Shown one piece after another: positions 24,433 through 31,443 of a DNA stretch of 34,469 bases (position 1 is the stretch's first letter; every line of letters starts with the position of its first letter). This DNA comes from an uncultured Chloroflexales bacterium (lineage in GTDB: Bacteria > Chloroflexota > Chloroflexia > Chloroflexales > Chloroflexaceae). The notes beneath the pieces were generated by a model, which was not told where the DNA came from, made no database searches, and was given only the letters and a program-made list of their open reading frames with translations. A program made the translations under genes and the position numbers. The stretch lies in contig CALCJV010000136.1 in assembly GCA_937967405.1 (NCBI GenBank), forward strand, positions 1-34,469, read 5' to 3'.

Positions 24433-25659
24433 CTATGCCATCACCAGCGAGGGGTAGCTACTGCGACGCACCAGCAGCAGGCCGCCCAGTGCCAGCAAGA
24501 AGCTTGCCAGCGCAATCACCCAGCCGGCCAGCGGGATCGCGCTGAGGGTTGCCAGCAGCAGAATGCCGCCAATCAAGCCCACCAGATCGCCCTGTTCGCG
24601 TCCGGTTGCGCTATTCAGGCGTTGCCCTAGCCACAGCCCAGTCACTAGTGGGCTAAGGATCCAGATCAGGGTGAGGAGGGCAAAGACAAGGATAACCGCC
24701 ATCACGCCTGCCAAGCCGCCCATAAATAGACCGAGCAATCCGGCAATCACGAGCGTGGCAATGGGGATGAGGACAAAGCTCACCGCCACCAACAGCCCAT
24801 ACCCCAGCGCATTGAACGGATGCGCCGCGAGGGCCGCAGCAGGCTTGCCGATGCTGTCCGGAACGAAACGCAGCAGCACCAGAGCCAGCAACGTAAAGCC
24901 GATTAAGCGTAGCCCTAATGCAACTAATCCGCCCAAGAAGCCAGCACCTTGCTGATCGGGCTGGTCGGCATCCGCCTCAGCCAGTGTGAAGCTCACACCG
25001 CCCTCGAAACTGCCGGGCGGGATCGGCATCTCGCGCTCGGCGGTGTAGGCCAGTGCGCCCGCAATCCGCGCTGTATCGGCGATAATCAGTTCATCAATCT
25101 GCGCTTGTACATCACCCGTCACCTTGCCCGCGAGCGTCAACACCCCAACAGCAGCCTGCACGTTGCCTTGCACTTGGCCCAGCAGATCAGCAGCCCCCCC
25201 GAACAGGAGTAGACTCCCGCCGACTTGCCCCTCCGTTGCCAGTGCCAAGCCAGACATGGCTGGGCCCGTGTCGAAGGGCAACTGAGCCATTCCTTCACCA
25301 CCCCCGAATGCAGCGATAAGGTCATCCCCAATGGTTCCCTCGATGCGAATGCCGTTTGTCCCAACCCGCACATCATCCCCGACGGTTCCGTTGATGATGA
25401 TGCTGCCCGCCGCAGCGATCAAGTCACCCTCAACCGTGCCGTTAATCTCGATCACCCGTGCCATCGCTACCAGATCGCCCCGCACTGTACCATCAATCGT
25501 GATCGTCTCTGCCGCGATGTACAGGTCATCGTCTACCACCTCACCAACGGCCAAACGGTAGCTATCCTTGTTGACGAGTTCGTAGGCATGCACTGTTTGC
25601 GCTAAGCCTAGCCCCATGATTGTCAACAATCCGACTATCATGCCAATCCATATTCGCAT
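24433..25659 (-). CDS. Secreted bactofilin-like repeat domain fused to a membrane domain
   Basis: The 408-residue protein starts with a signal peptide (MRIWIGMIVGLL..., cleavage likely after VHA at about 25). A right-handed beta-helix of bactofilin type follows to about residue 215. It is visible as repeated hydrophobic strands with TV.GDL or TVGDDV turns (ITIDGTVRGDLVAMA, IEINGTVEGDLIAAA, IIINGTVGDDVRV). The C-terminal half has four or more membrane helices (about 245-400) and a short RRSS tail. Bactofilins normally polymerise in the cytoplasm; here the helix would lie outside. ATG 25659 has AAGGAG upstream at 9 bases; a GTG at 25665 is too close. Role unknown, perhaps envelope scaffolding. 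Confidence 0.83.
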   Translation of the reverse strand: MRIWIGMIVGLLTIMGLGLAQTVHAYELVNKDSYRLAVGEVVDDDLYIAAETITIDGTVRGDLVAMARVIEINGTVEGDLIAAAGSIIINGTVGDDVRVGTNGIRIEGTIGDDLIAAFGGGEGMAQLPFDTGPAMSGLALATEGQVGGSLLLFGGAADLLGQVQGNVQAAVGVLTLAGKVTGDVQAQIDELIIADTARIAGALAYTAEREMPIPPGSFEGGVSFTLAEADADQPDQQGAGFLGGLVALGLRLIGFTLLALVLLRFVPDSIGKPAAALAAHPFNALGYGLLVAVSFVLIPIATLVIAGLLGLFMGGLAGVMAVILVFALLTLIWILSPLVTGLWLGQRLNSATGREQGDLVGLIGGILLLATLSAIPLAGWVIALASFLLALGGLLLVRRSSYPSLVMA

Positions 25660-25696
25660 AACCACTTACTCCTTGTCCCTACCACTAGGTCACATC

Positions 25697-25760
25697 TATC
25701 CTGTATCCTGCTGAGATGCAGGTAACTCCCTCGTATCCTCATCACTATGACGCAGGATAC
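25697..25760. promoter_or_regulatory. Cluster of TATCCTG-type repeats upstream of the bactofilin-like gene
   Basis: TATCCTG occurs at 25697-25703 and within GTATCCTGC at 25703-25711, GTATCCT at 25733-25739, and the inverted GCAGGATAC at 25752-25760 (exact complement of 25703-25711). Four related copies in 64 bases, 38 to 100 bases before the start codon at 25659, look like regulator sites. No clear -10/-35 could be assigned. Confidence 0.45.
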
Positions 25761-25839
25761 GCCGCAGATGTTGCTAGAGGTTAGCGATCAAGTGGTCGGT
25801 CAGGAGCCGGGCCGCACAGCCAATGACGAACACCCCGCC

Positions 25840-25856
25840 GGGCTTGCAGCAAGCCC
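25840..25856 (-). terminator. Hairpin after the ABC/Ehr-like operon
   Basis: GGGCTTG (25840-25846) and CAAGCCC (25850-25856) form a 7-bp stem with a CAG loop, 40 bases past the stop of the last operon gene on the minus strand. The following sequence lacks a T-run. Confidence 0.4.
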
Positions 25857-25895
25857 ATGCGGTGATAGGGGCGTGGTATTACTCCCTAAAATCCC

Positions 25896-26762
25896 TCAAC
25901 CCACGCTACTCAGCAGCACCTCGCGCCGGCCGAAGGTGTAGAGGGCCAGTGACAACAATGCCACTAACAGCGCAAGTTGGGCAATCGGGATGACCACTGC
26001 TGCGCCGCTGTATTCGCGGGAGATCGCCAGTGCGAAGCCACTGAAGGCGGGCACGAGGGGCCAGCTCAGGATCGTCTGGACACTCCGCAGGATGTTCTGC
26101 ACCAGTGGATCGAATGAGTCAATCCGTGCACTGCCAAAAAAGCTACTCGAAAACGCGAGCGCAATCAGGCTCAACACAAACAGCCGCCAGAACGTGGTCA
26201 GCACCAATGGCGAGAGCAGCACCAATAGCGCACAGAGCAGAGCCACATTGAGCAGCAGCGGGAGCGAGCCAAGCAGCCACCCGCGCACATCCGTGCCACC
26301 CAAGCCGCCTGTCAGCGCAGTGAGCAGGCTCAAGGTTGTATACACGGTGGTCAAGATCAGTATGGCACTGAGGAACAGCCCCAGCAGATAGCTCACCCGC
26401 TCCGGCTGGTGGGCAAGGACAACGTAGCCCTGTGGACGATCTCCAAGCGCGAGCATACTCGACATGGTGTAGACCGCCAAGCCAAGCATAAACAGCCCCA
26501 TAATCAGGAAGAACTGATCGGCTTGAATGCTGCCCCCACCCAAAGGCCTGAGGAACACCACAAAACATGCGGCCGATGCGCCGACCTCAATCCAGATGCG
26601 CCCCGAACGCAGATACTCGGTGAGCGTAAACTGCACGAAGATAAGCAGGCGCACCAGCGCATTCCCGCCCCCCGCTTCTGGAGGCGGCTCAGGCATCGTG
26701 GCGGTGGGTGGCGGAAGGGTCGGATTCGGGAGTTGTTGGGGGGTGTTGGTAGGTTGATTCAT
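25896..26762 (-). CDS. ABC-2-like integral membrane protein
   Basis: The 288-residue product has a Pro/Thr-rich cytoplasmic N-terminus and about six hydrophobic segments (near 55-75, 85-105, 120-145, 160-190, 195-215 and 260-285). It also has a LALGDRPQGYVVLAHQPERVSYLLGL stretch of the kind seen in ABC-2 membrane subunits. It follows the ABC ATPase and is its likely partner. From ATG 26762 it overlaps the ATPase gene by 74 bases. An ATG at 26696 gives an 8-base overlap but has no ribosome site; the upstream one has only a weak GAGAAAAGCGAG. Substrate unknown. Membrane nature is certain, family is tentative. Confidence 0.7.
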   Translation of the reverse strand: MNQPTNTPQQLPNPTLPPPTATMPEPPPEAGGGNALVRLLIFVQFTLTEYLRSGRIWIEVGASAACFVVFLRPLGGGSIQADQFFLIMGLFMLGLAVYTMSSMLALGDRPQGYVVLAHQPERVSYLLGLFLSAILILTTVYTTLSLLTALTGGLGGTDVRGWLLGSLPLLLNVALLCALLVLLSPLVLTTFWRLFVLSLIALAFSSSFFGSARIDSFDPLVQNILRSVQTILSWPLVPAFSGFALAISREYSGAAVVIPIAQLALLVALLSLALYTFGRREVLLSSVG

Positions 26763-27969
26763 GATTTGGCTCGCTTTTCTCAGGATAGATAGAGGCACGC
26801 GGATCATGTTCGCCACCGATTGGCGGGGCGGGTGATGCCGGTTGCGGTGCAGGCTGCAACTCCTCACGCTGGGCCAAAAGCTGGCTAAGTAGCCCATCGG
26901 GGCTTGCGGCTTGCACGGCAGGCGGCACAGGCGGTGCGGGCGGCGCGTAGCTCGGTGGCGCGGCGGCAGGCGCAGGTGGCGGCGCGTAGCTCGGTGGCGC
27001 GGGCGGCGCGTAGTTCGGTGGCGCGGCGGCAGGCGCAGGCGGCGATTGGATTGCGCCCGAACGAACCATCGCCGTGTTCCGCATAGCATCTACATAGAAC
27101 CGTTCGAGCGGGTTTTCGAGCGGGCGCAAGCTCAAGACGGTAACCCCGTTATCCAACAAGATGCGGAGTACCTGTGCCTGTAGGCGGTGGTTGTTGGGGC
27201 GCAAGGTGACGCTGTTGTCGCTCGTCGTGACGGCAGGCGAGAGCATCCGCAGCTGCTGGCGCAGGGCGGGTGTAAGCTGATCGAGAAACAAGCGCACATT
27301 GTTGGCATACGCCCGCAGATCGTGGGCAGTTGCCTCAGCCACAATATGCCCATCCGCCAGCACCCCAATCCGATCACAGAGATACACCAAGCCCTGTGCA
27401 TATTGCGTACAGACCAGCATGGTCTGCCCCTGTTGGCGCAGGCTGACGAGCAGATCAATCAGCTCGTGCTGCTCCTGTTCGAGCAGCATCGTCAAGGGAT
27501 CATCCAAGATGAGAAGCGGCGGACGATTGAGCAGGGCTTGGGCAATCCCTAGCCGTTGCAGCATCCCCCGCGAGAAGCTGCCCAAGCTGCGCTCGGCGGC
27601 GGTGGCTAGCCCCACCTGCTGCAACACCTCATCCACGCGGCGGCGCAACGTGCGCCCACTGAGCCGTCCCATTCCGCCGAGATACAGCAGGTACTCGCGG
27701 GCGTGAAAGCGCAGATGATACGCGGCCCGCTCTGGCACAAAGCCGATCAACGCCCGTGCTGTGTCGGGGGTGGTATGCCCAAACACCCGCACCGTCCCCG
27801 TATCGGCGTGCAGAAAGCCGAGCAGCACATGCACCAGCGTGGATTTGCCGACCCCCGCTGGGCCAATCAAGCCGTAGGCTTCGCCCGCCGCAACCCGCAG
27901 GTGCAGATCACGGAGCAGAGACATGCCATTGATGATTTTAGTCAGATGGTCTACTTCGATAGCATTCAT
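26689..27969 (-). CDS. ABC transporter ATPase with altered catalytic residues and Pro-rich tail
   Basis: The 426-residue protein has an ABC domain at 1-230: Walker A GPAGVGKST (36-44), signature SFSRGMLQRL (131-140) and Walker B LLILDDP (152-158). Two usual catalytic residues differ. The Glu after Walker B is Asp157, and the H-loop His is Gln189 (VCTQYAQGL). A regulatory-like domain follows (about 240-315), then a Pro/Ala/Tyr repeat tail (PPSYAPPAPP units, about 322-365) and a disordered end. ATG 27969 is 34 bases after the NuoH-like stop and has only a weak ribosome site. It belongs to the Ehr-like operon by position; hydrolysis may be slow or need a partner. Confidence 0.85.
   Translation of the reverse strand: MNAIEVDHLTKIINGMSLLRDLHLRVAAGEAYGLIGPAGVGKSTLVHVLLGFLHADTGTVRVFGHTTPDTARALIGFVPERAAYHLRFHAREYLLYLGGMGRLSGRTLRRRVDEVLQQVGLATAAERSLGSFSRGMLQRLGIAQALLNRPPLLILDDPLTMLLEQEQHELIDLLVSLRQQGQTMLVCTQYAQGLVYLCDRIGVLADGHIVAEATAHDLRAYANNVRLFLDQLTPALRQQLRMLSPAVTTSDNSVTLRPNNHRLQAQVLRILLDNGVTVLSLRPLENPLERFYVDAMRNTAMVRSGAIQSPPAPAAAPPNYAPPAPPSYAPPPAPAAAPPSYAPPAPPVPPAVQAASPDGLLSQLLAQREELQPAPQPASPAPPIGGEHDPRASIYPEKSEPNHESTYQHPPTTPESDPSATHRHDA
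26939..27045 (-). repeat. Coding minisatellite for PPxYAPPAPP units
   Basis: Three copies of a GGCGGCGCGTAGcTCGGTGG-type unit, with intervening GCGGCGGCAGGCGCAGG, lie at about 26939-27045 within the ABC ATPase gene. The encoded Pro/Ala/Tyr repeats stay in frame. Copy number could vary between strains. Confidence 0.75.
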
Positions 27970-28003
27970 GACAATCAGTTCACAATCTACCGCTTGGGGT
28001 GTG

Positions 28004-28864
28004 TCAGCGCAACACACTGAGATAGATCACGGCCATCAGCGCAAGCGGAAACGCCCGCCACCAGCAGCGTTGCAGGGCCAGTGTCAGGGGCAACTGGATC
28101 GCCTGTGCCTGTTGCCACGCCAGCCAGCCGCAGCCGAGTGCAAAGCTCACCAGCAGCATGCCTATACCTACGGGCACAGCGACTTGCGACATTGGCAAGA
28201 GACAGACCAGACTAGCCAAAAGCAAGGCACTCACCCGCACCAGATGAGCTGCCGCCGCCGCCTGTGCAAGGGGCATTGGTAGCCCATGCCGACTGGCATT
28301 GGCGGTCAGGGTCGTGGGTGGCGCAAAGCTCCCCCAACCCACTGCCGCCGGAAAGGTCAGGCTGGCGGCCAGTATCGCCAGCGCGTGCCCCAGTAATGGC
28401 GAGTGCCCCTGTGCATCCTGCACGCTCCACACATCGTAGAGGATCAGGCTTACGCCCAATGCGAGCCACAGGATCGCCCGCCCGCTTACGCCCACCTGCA
28501 CTTCACGCAGGGCGGCCCGCGCCAGTGGCGGGTGCGTCGTTAGCAAAGCCGGCAAGAGCGGGAGCAGAAACGCAACCTCGAAGGCGAGCCACGCCCACCA
28601 CCATGCTACCACAGTTGGGCGGATCGGGTTGAGGGGCATGGGCAGCAGAGCCATGCCCACCGCCGCCGCCAGCATACTCAGCCCCAGCCACAGTCGCTCA
28701 TCCTGCCACCACGCCCCACGCAGCAGTGCGCCCATGCCCTGCACGACAGCGCGGGGTTGACGCAGCGTAGCTGCCAGTAGGCTCGTGAGCAGCAGCAACG
28801 TGAGCAGGCCCGGATAGCCGAGCAACGCCCACCCACTACGCCCGATCAGCTCTAGGATGTTCAT
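28004..28864 (-). CDS. NuoH/HyfC-like membrane subunit, divergent
   Basis: The 286-residue protein has about eight hydrophobic segments. Its place directly after the NuoB-like gene, with an ATGA overlap, is the strongest reason for this call. Segments such as ALREVQVGVSGRAILWLALG resemble the region of NuoH/EchB-type subunits where a loop faces the quinone or large subunit. The usual Arg/Glu-rich NuoH loops are poorly preserved. In complex I and group-4 hydrogenases this subunit links the soluble arm to the membrane arm. The alternative is an unrelated membrane protein; an alignment or structure model would decide. Confidence 0.62.
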   Translation of the reverse strand: MNILELIGRSGWALLGYPGLLTLLLLTSLLAATLRQPRAVVQGMGALLRGAWWQDERLWLGLSMLAAAVGMALLPMPLNPIRPTVVAWWWAWLAFEVAFLLPLLPALLTTHPPLARAALREVQVGVSGRAILWLALGVSLILYDVWSVQDAQGHSPLLGHALAILAASLTFPAAVGWGSFAPPTTLTANASRHGLPMPLAQAAAAAHLVRVSALLLASLVCLLPMSQVAVPVGIGMLLVSFALGCGWLAWQQAQAIQLPLTLALQRCWWRAFPLALMAVIYLSVLR

Positions 28865-29244
28865 GGGCGCGGCTCCTGCACGAGGGTCGCCAGCGTGGTG
28901 CGAATAGCGGCGGCAATCTCCTCTGGCGTGGGCGGGCAGCCATCCAGTTCGAGTTGCACCGTGAGCTTGGCTTGGGCCCGCACGCCGCCTCGCCCGAAGG
29001 GATGCCCATCGAGCGCACACCGCCCAATGGCCAGCACCGGCAGGGTCGCCATGATCGTGGTGAGGTTCTGGAGCGGGTGACGCATGGCGGGCAGAAGCGG
29101 ACCCGTCAGCAGCAGTGCATGCGCGGTGAGCGGGGTATCGGCCCATGCCAGATCGGGCGCGGTGGCAACTGCTTCAAGGATTTCGCTATCGCAGCCGCCG
29201 CACGAGCCAGTATTGATTTTGTAGAGCTGATAGATTGTTGTCAT
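28861..29244 (-). CDS. NuoB/HyfI-like small subunit with [4Fe-4S] ligands
   Basis: The 127-residue protein keeps four cysteines in the pattern of group-4 hydrogenase small subunits and NuoB: Cys15 and Cys18 in NTGSCGGCDSEI, Cys76 in GRCALDG and Cys103 in DGCPPTPEE. These fit the proximal (N2-type) cluster next to the large subunit. It is shorter than many NuoB proteins but near the hydrogenase type. ATG 29244 follows the NuoN-like stop by 12 bases with a weak ribosome site. The stop overlaps the NuoH-like start. Cluster binding is well supported by motif; electron donor is not known. Confidence 0.88.
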   Translation of the reverse strand: MTTIYQLYKINTGSCGGCDSEILEAVATAPDLAWADTPLTAHALLLTGPLLPAMRHPLQNLTTIMATLPVLAIGRCALDGHPFGRGGVRAQAKLTVQLELDGCPPTPEEIAAAIRTTLATLVQEPRP

Positions 29245-29256
29245 TATGCGTACCGA

Positions 29257-30717
29257 TTAGAGAATACGGACAAACGTCAAGCCCTCGATCACGCCCTCGA
29301 TAAATTGTTGGATCGTCTGAGCATAAATGCCGCCAAGCAGACACATGAGAAACAACACCACCACCACGATGCTGGTTGTACGTGGCTCTGGTTGCAGGCG
29401 TTGCAATGCCGGACGTTCGGCATCCGTCTCGCCCAGCATCAGCGGCGTGCGCTCGGATGACAGCTCTGGCGCACCAAGCAGCCAATCGCCAATCAAGCGC
29501 ATCGCCCCAAGCAGCATCAACACGGTGGTTGCCAGAAGCACGCCTAGCTCGACGCTGCTTTGCCCAAGAGCCGTGCGATACAGCAACAGCTTGCTGGCAT
29601 AGCCGCTCAAGGGCGGCACTCCGAGTAACACCATCAAGCCGGTGATGATGGCCATGCCGCCGATGGGCCAGCGGGCCAGCAGATCGCGGCGGGGCTGGTT
29701 GTCGGGCAGCAAGGGGCGGCCATCGGGGCGTTCGATCAAGCCGATGCCCAGCAGCACCAGCAGCCCCCCCAGCACTTGGTTGATGGCTTCAAAGATGGCC
29801 CCCGTCAAGCCGAGAGGCGAGGCCGCAACCAGCCCGTAGAAAATCATGCTGCTGGTATAGATTACCACATATGCCACAGTGCGGCGCAGGCTATTCTGCC
29901 CCAACACCAGCAGCCCACTCAGGAGCATGGCGACAAGGCTGGCCATGCGGATCACGAGGAGACCGACTTCATTTTCCACAAGCAGCACCGGAAAGCGTTG
30001 GAAGGTCAGGATCAGGACGAGTAGGCTGGTGCTGTTCAAGAGCAATACGACCACACTGGTCACAAGGGGCGCGGTATGCTCAACAAGATCGGGTAACCAG
30101 CCGTGCAGTGGGATGATAGCAAGGCGGAGGGCAAACCCGACAATCAGCAGAGCAAGCATAAAACGGGCCAGCGGAATGCGGCCGGGGGCTTCGCCGGGCC
30201 GATAGACTTCGATCAGGATGAAGCTGAGGTAGGTGAGAGTTCCGGCGAGGACCATCATGACCAGATACTTCAGGGCTGCCGCAAGTACGCCGCGTTCGAT
30301 CAGCCGCCCACTGCCCGCCGGCAGATCCACGATGGCCAGCACAGCCGCGAGAGCCGCCCCCACAAGCAACAGCGACACGATGAACGGGTCTTGCAGCAGG
30401 AGGATGGTGGTGGATAAGGAGAGCAAGAGCAAGCTGATCGGGATGAAGTTTGTGCCTTGCGGCAGATCGAACGATGTCACAAACACAACAATAAAGAGCC
30501 ACAGGAACAGCACGAGAAACAGCCGCGTGAGGGCACTCAAGTCCAGCGTCACTCCGAGCAGGCGGGTCGGGGTATCCAGCGGGATCTGCGTAAGCAGGGC
30601 GAATTGGGTGAGCACGGCACTCGCGGCAATCAGAATGATCGGCAGCGTGGAGTGCCGCAGGATGTAGCACATACCTGCCATCGAGAGCGGAAAGAGGATG
30701 ACGAGGAGATAGACCAC
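29257..30717 (-). CDS. NuoN/HyfF-like antiporter-type membrane subunit
   Basis: The 486 residues form about 13-14 membrane helices with the Mrp-antiporter signature LRLAIIPLHGWLPDLVEHTAPLVTS (198-221). Lys150 (ALKYLVM) and the late Lys in SGYASKLLLY remain. The TM5 glutamate used for proton pumping appears absent (QDPFIVSLLLVGAALAA) and the lysine before PLHGWLPD is Arg198. GTG 30717 has GGAG six bases upstream, reaching back into the HyfE-like gene, which ends three bases away. In known complexes it pumps protons. Here activity may be altered. Confidence 0.88.
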   Translation of the reverse strand: MVYLLVILFPLSMAGMCYILRHSTLPIILIAASAVLTQFALLTQIPLDTPTRLLGVTLDLSALTRLFLVLFLWLFIVVFVTSFDLPQGTNFIPISLLLLSLSTTILLLQDPFIVSLLLVGAALAAVLAIVDLPAGSGRLIERGVLAAALKYLVMMVLAGTLTYLSFILIEVYRPGEAPGRIPLARFMLALLIVGFALRLAIIPLHGWLPDLVEHTAPLVTSVVVLLLNSTSLLVLILTFQRFPVLLVENEVGLLVIRMASLVAMLLSGLLVLGQNSLRRTVAYVVIYTSSMIFYGLVAASPLGLTGAIFEAINQVLGGLLVLLGIGLIERPDGRPLLPDNQPRRDLLARWPIGGMAIITGLMVLLGVPPLSGYASKLLLYRTALGQSSVELGVLLATTVLMLLGAMRLIGDWLLGAPELSSERTPLMLGETDAERPALQRLQPEPRTTSIVVVVLFLMCLLGGIYAQTIQQFIEGVIEGLTFVRIL

Positions 30718-30720
30718 ACG

Positions 30721-31443
30721 TTACTCCAGAGCCGCTAAATCGAGCGTCTTCATGCGCCCGTAGAGGAGACCACTCAGATAGGCGATTGCAAGCGCAAGCA
30801 GGATGGTCACGAGGCTGAGTAGCAGGAGCGGCACCAGCCCTACGCCGCGGGTCTGCGGTGTACTCAGCACGGCGGTGTACAGGAAATCCATGCTGGCAAG
30901 GCTGAGCAGTAAGCCCAAGCCGATCTTGAGTAGCGTGTTGGCCGTGACCAGTGTGAACAGCCCGGTCAGCCCTAGCCAATACCAGACGAAATCTACTTCG
31001 AGGAGCGGCGCAATGGGGTAGATGCGCGGCAGGGCGAGGCTCGTCAGCAGCACCAGCACCAGCAAGAGCAGCGGTACGGCGTATTCGCTCAGGCGACGGG
31101 GCGTGCTGGCTCGCTGGCGTTGGGCGGCCCGCGCTGCACGGCGTAGCTCAGATAAGCCAAACTCGTCGAGGTCTTCTAGCCCATATTCTTGCGAGAAGGT
31201 CAAGCCGGTGATGAGCAAAATCAGCGTCACCCCGATTCCGGTAATCAGCTTGACGAACACAATGCGCGTGAGGCTTTGCTCGATCAGCAGATCGGGCACG
31301 AGCAGCGGCGACTGCCACAGGAACAGGGCGATGCCGCCATAGGTAAACAGCAGAGCCGGTACGGTGATGCGCCAATCGCGGAGCAGCAGGATCACGCCTG
31401 AACCAAATGCAAGCACGACGAGCGCAATGACCGCCGTGCTCAT
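30721..31443 (-). CDS. HyfE/NuoK-like membrane subunit
   Basis: The 240-residue protein has two groups of helices (about 1-85 and 120-230) around a charged cytoplasmic loop (YGLEDLDEFGLSELRRAARA). The second half, with ANTLLKIGLGLLLSLASMDFLYTAVL, resembles the NuoK pattern of short helices around an N.(L/I)..IG.ELL core, and the length fits HyfE. ATG 31443 overlaps the NuoL-like stop as ATGA. Conserved NuoK glutamates are not obvious. The call rests on position and helix layout. Confidence 0.65.
   Translation of the reverse strand: MSTAVIALVVLAFGSGVILLLRDWRITVPALLFTYGGIALFLWQSPLLVPDLLIEQSLTRIVFVKLITGIGVTLILLITGLTFSQEYGLEDLDEFGLSELRRAARAAQRQRASTPRRLSEYAVPLLLLVLVLLTSLALPRIYPIAPLLEVDFVWYWLGLTGLFTLVTANTLLKIGLGLLLSLASMDFLYTAVLSTPQTRGVGLVPLLLLSLVTILLALAIAYLSGLLYGRMKTLDLAALE

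Noticed and set aside
25747..25941. 64-codon plus-strand open frame in the gap upstream of the bactofilin-like gene
   Set aside because: No ribosome site, low-complexity product, and it runs into the end of the membrane protein gene.
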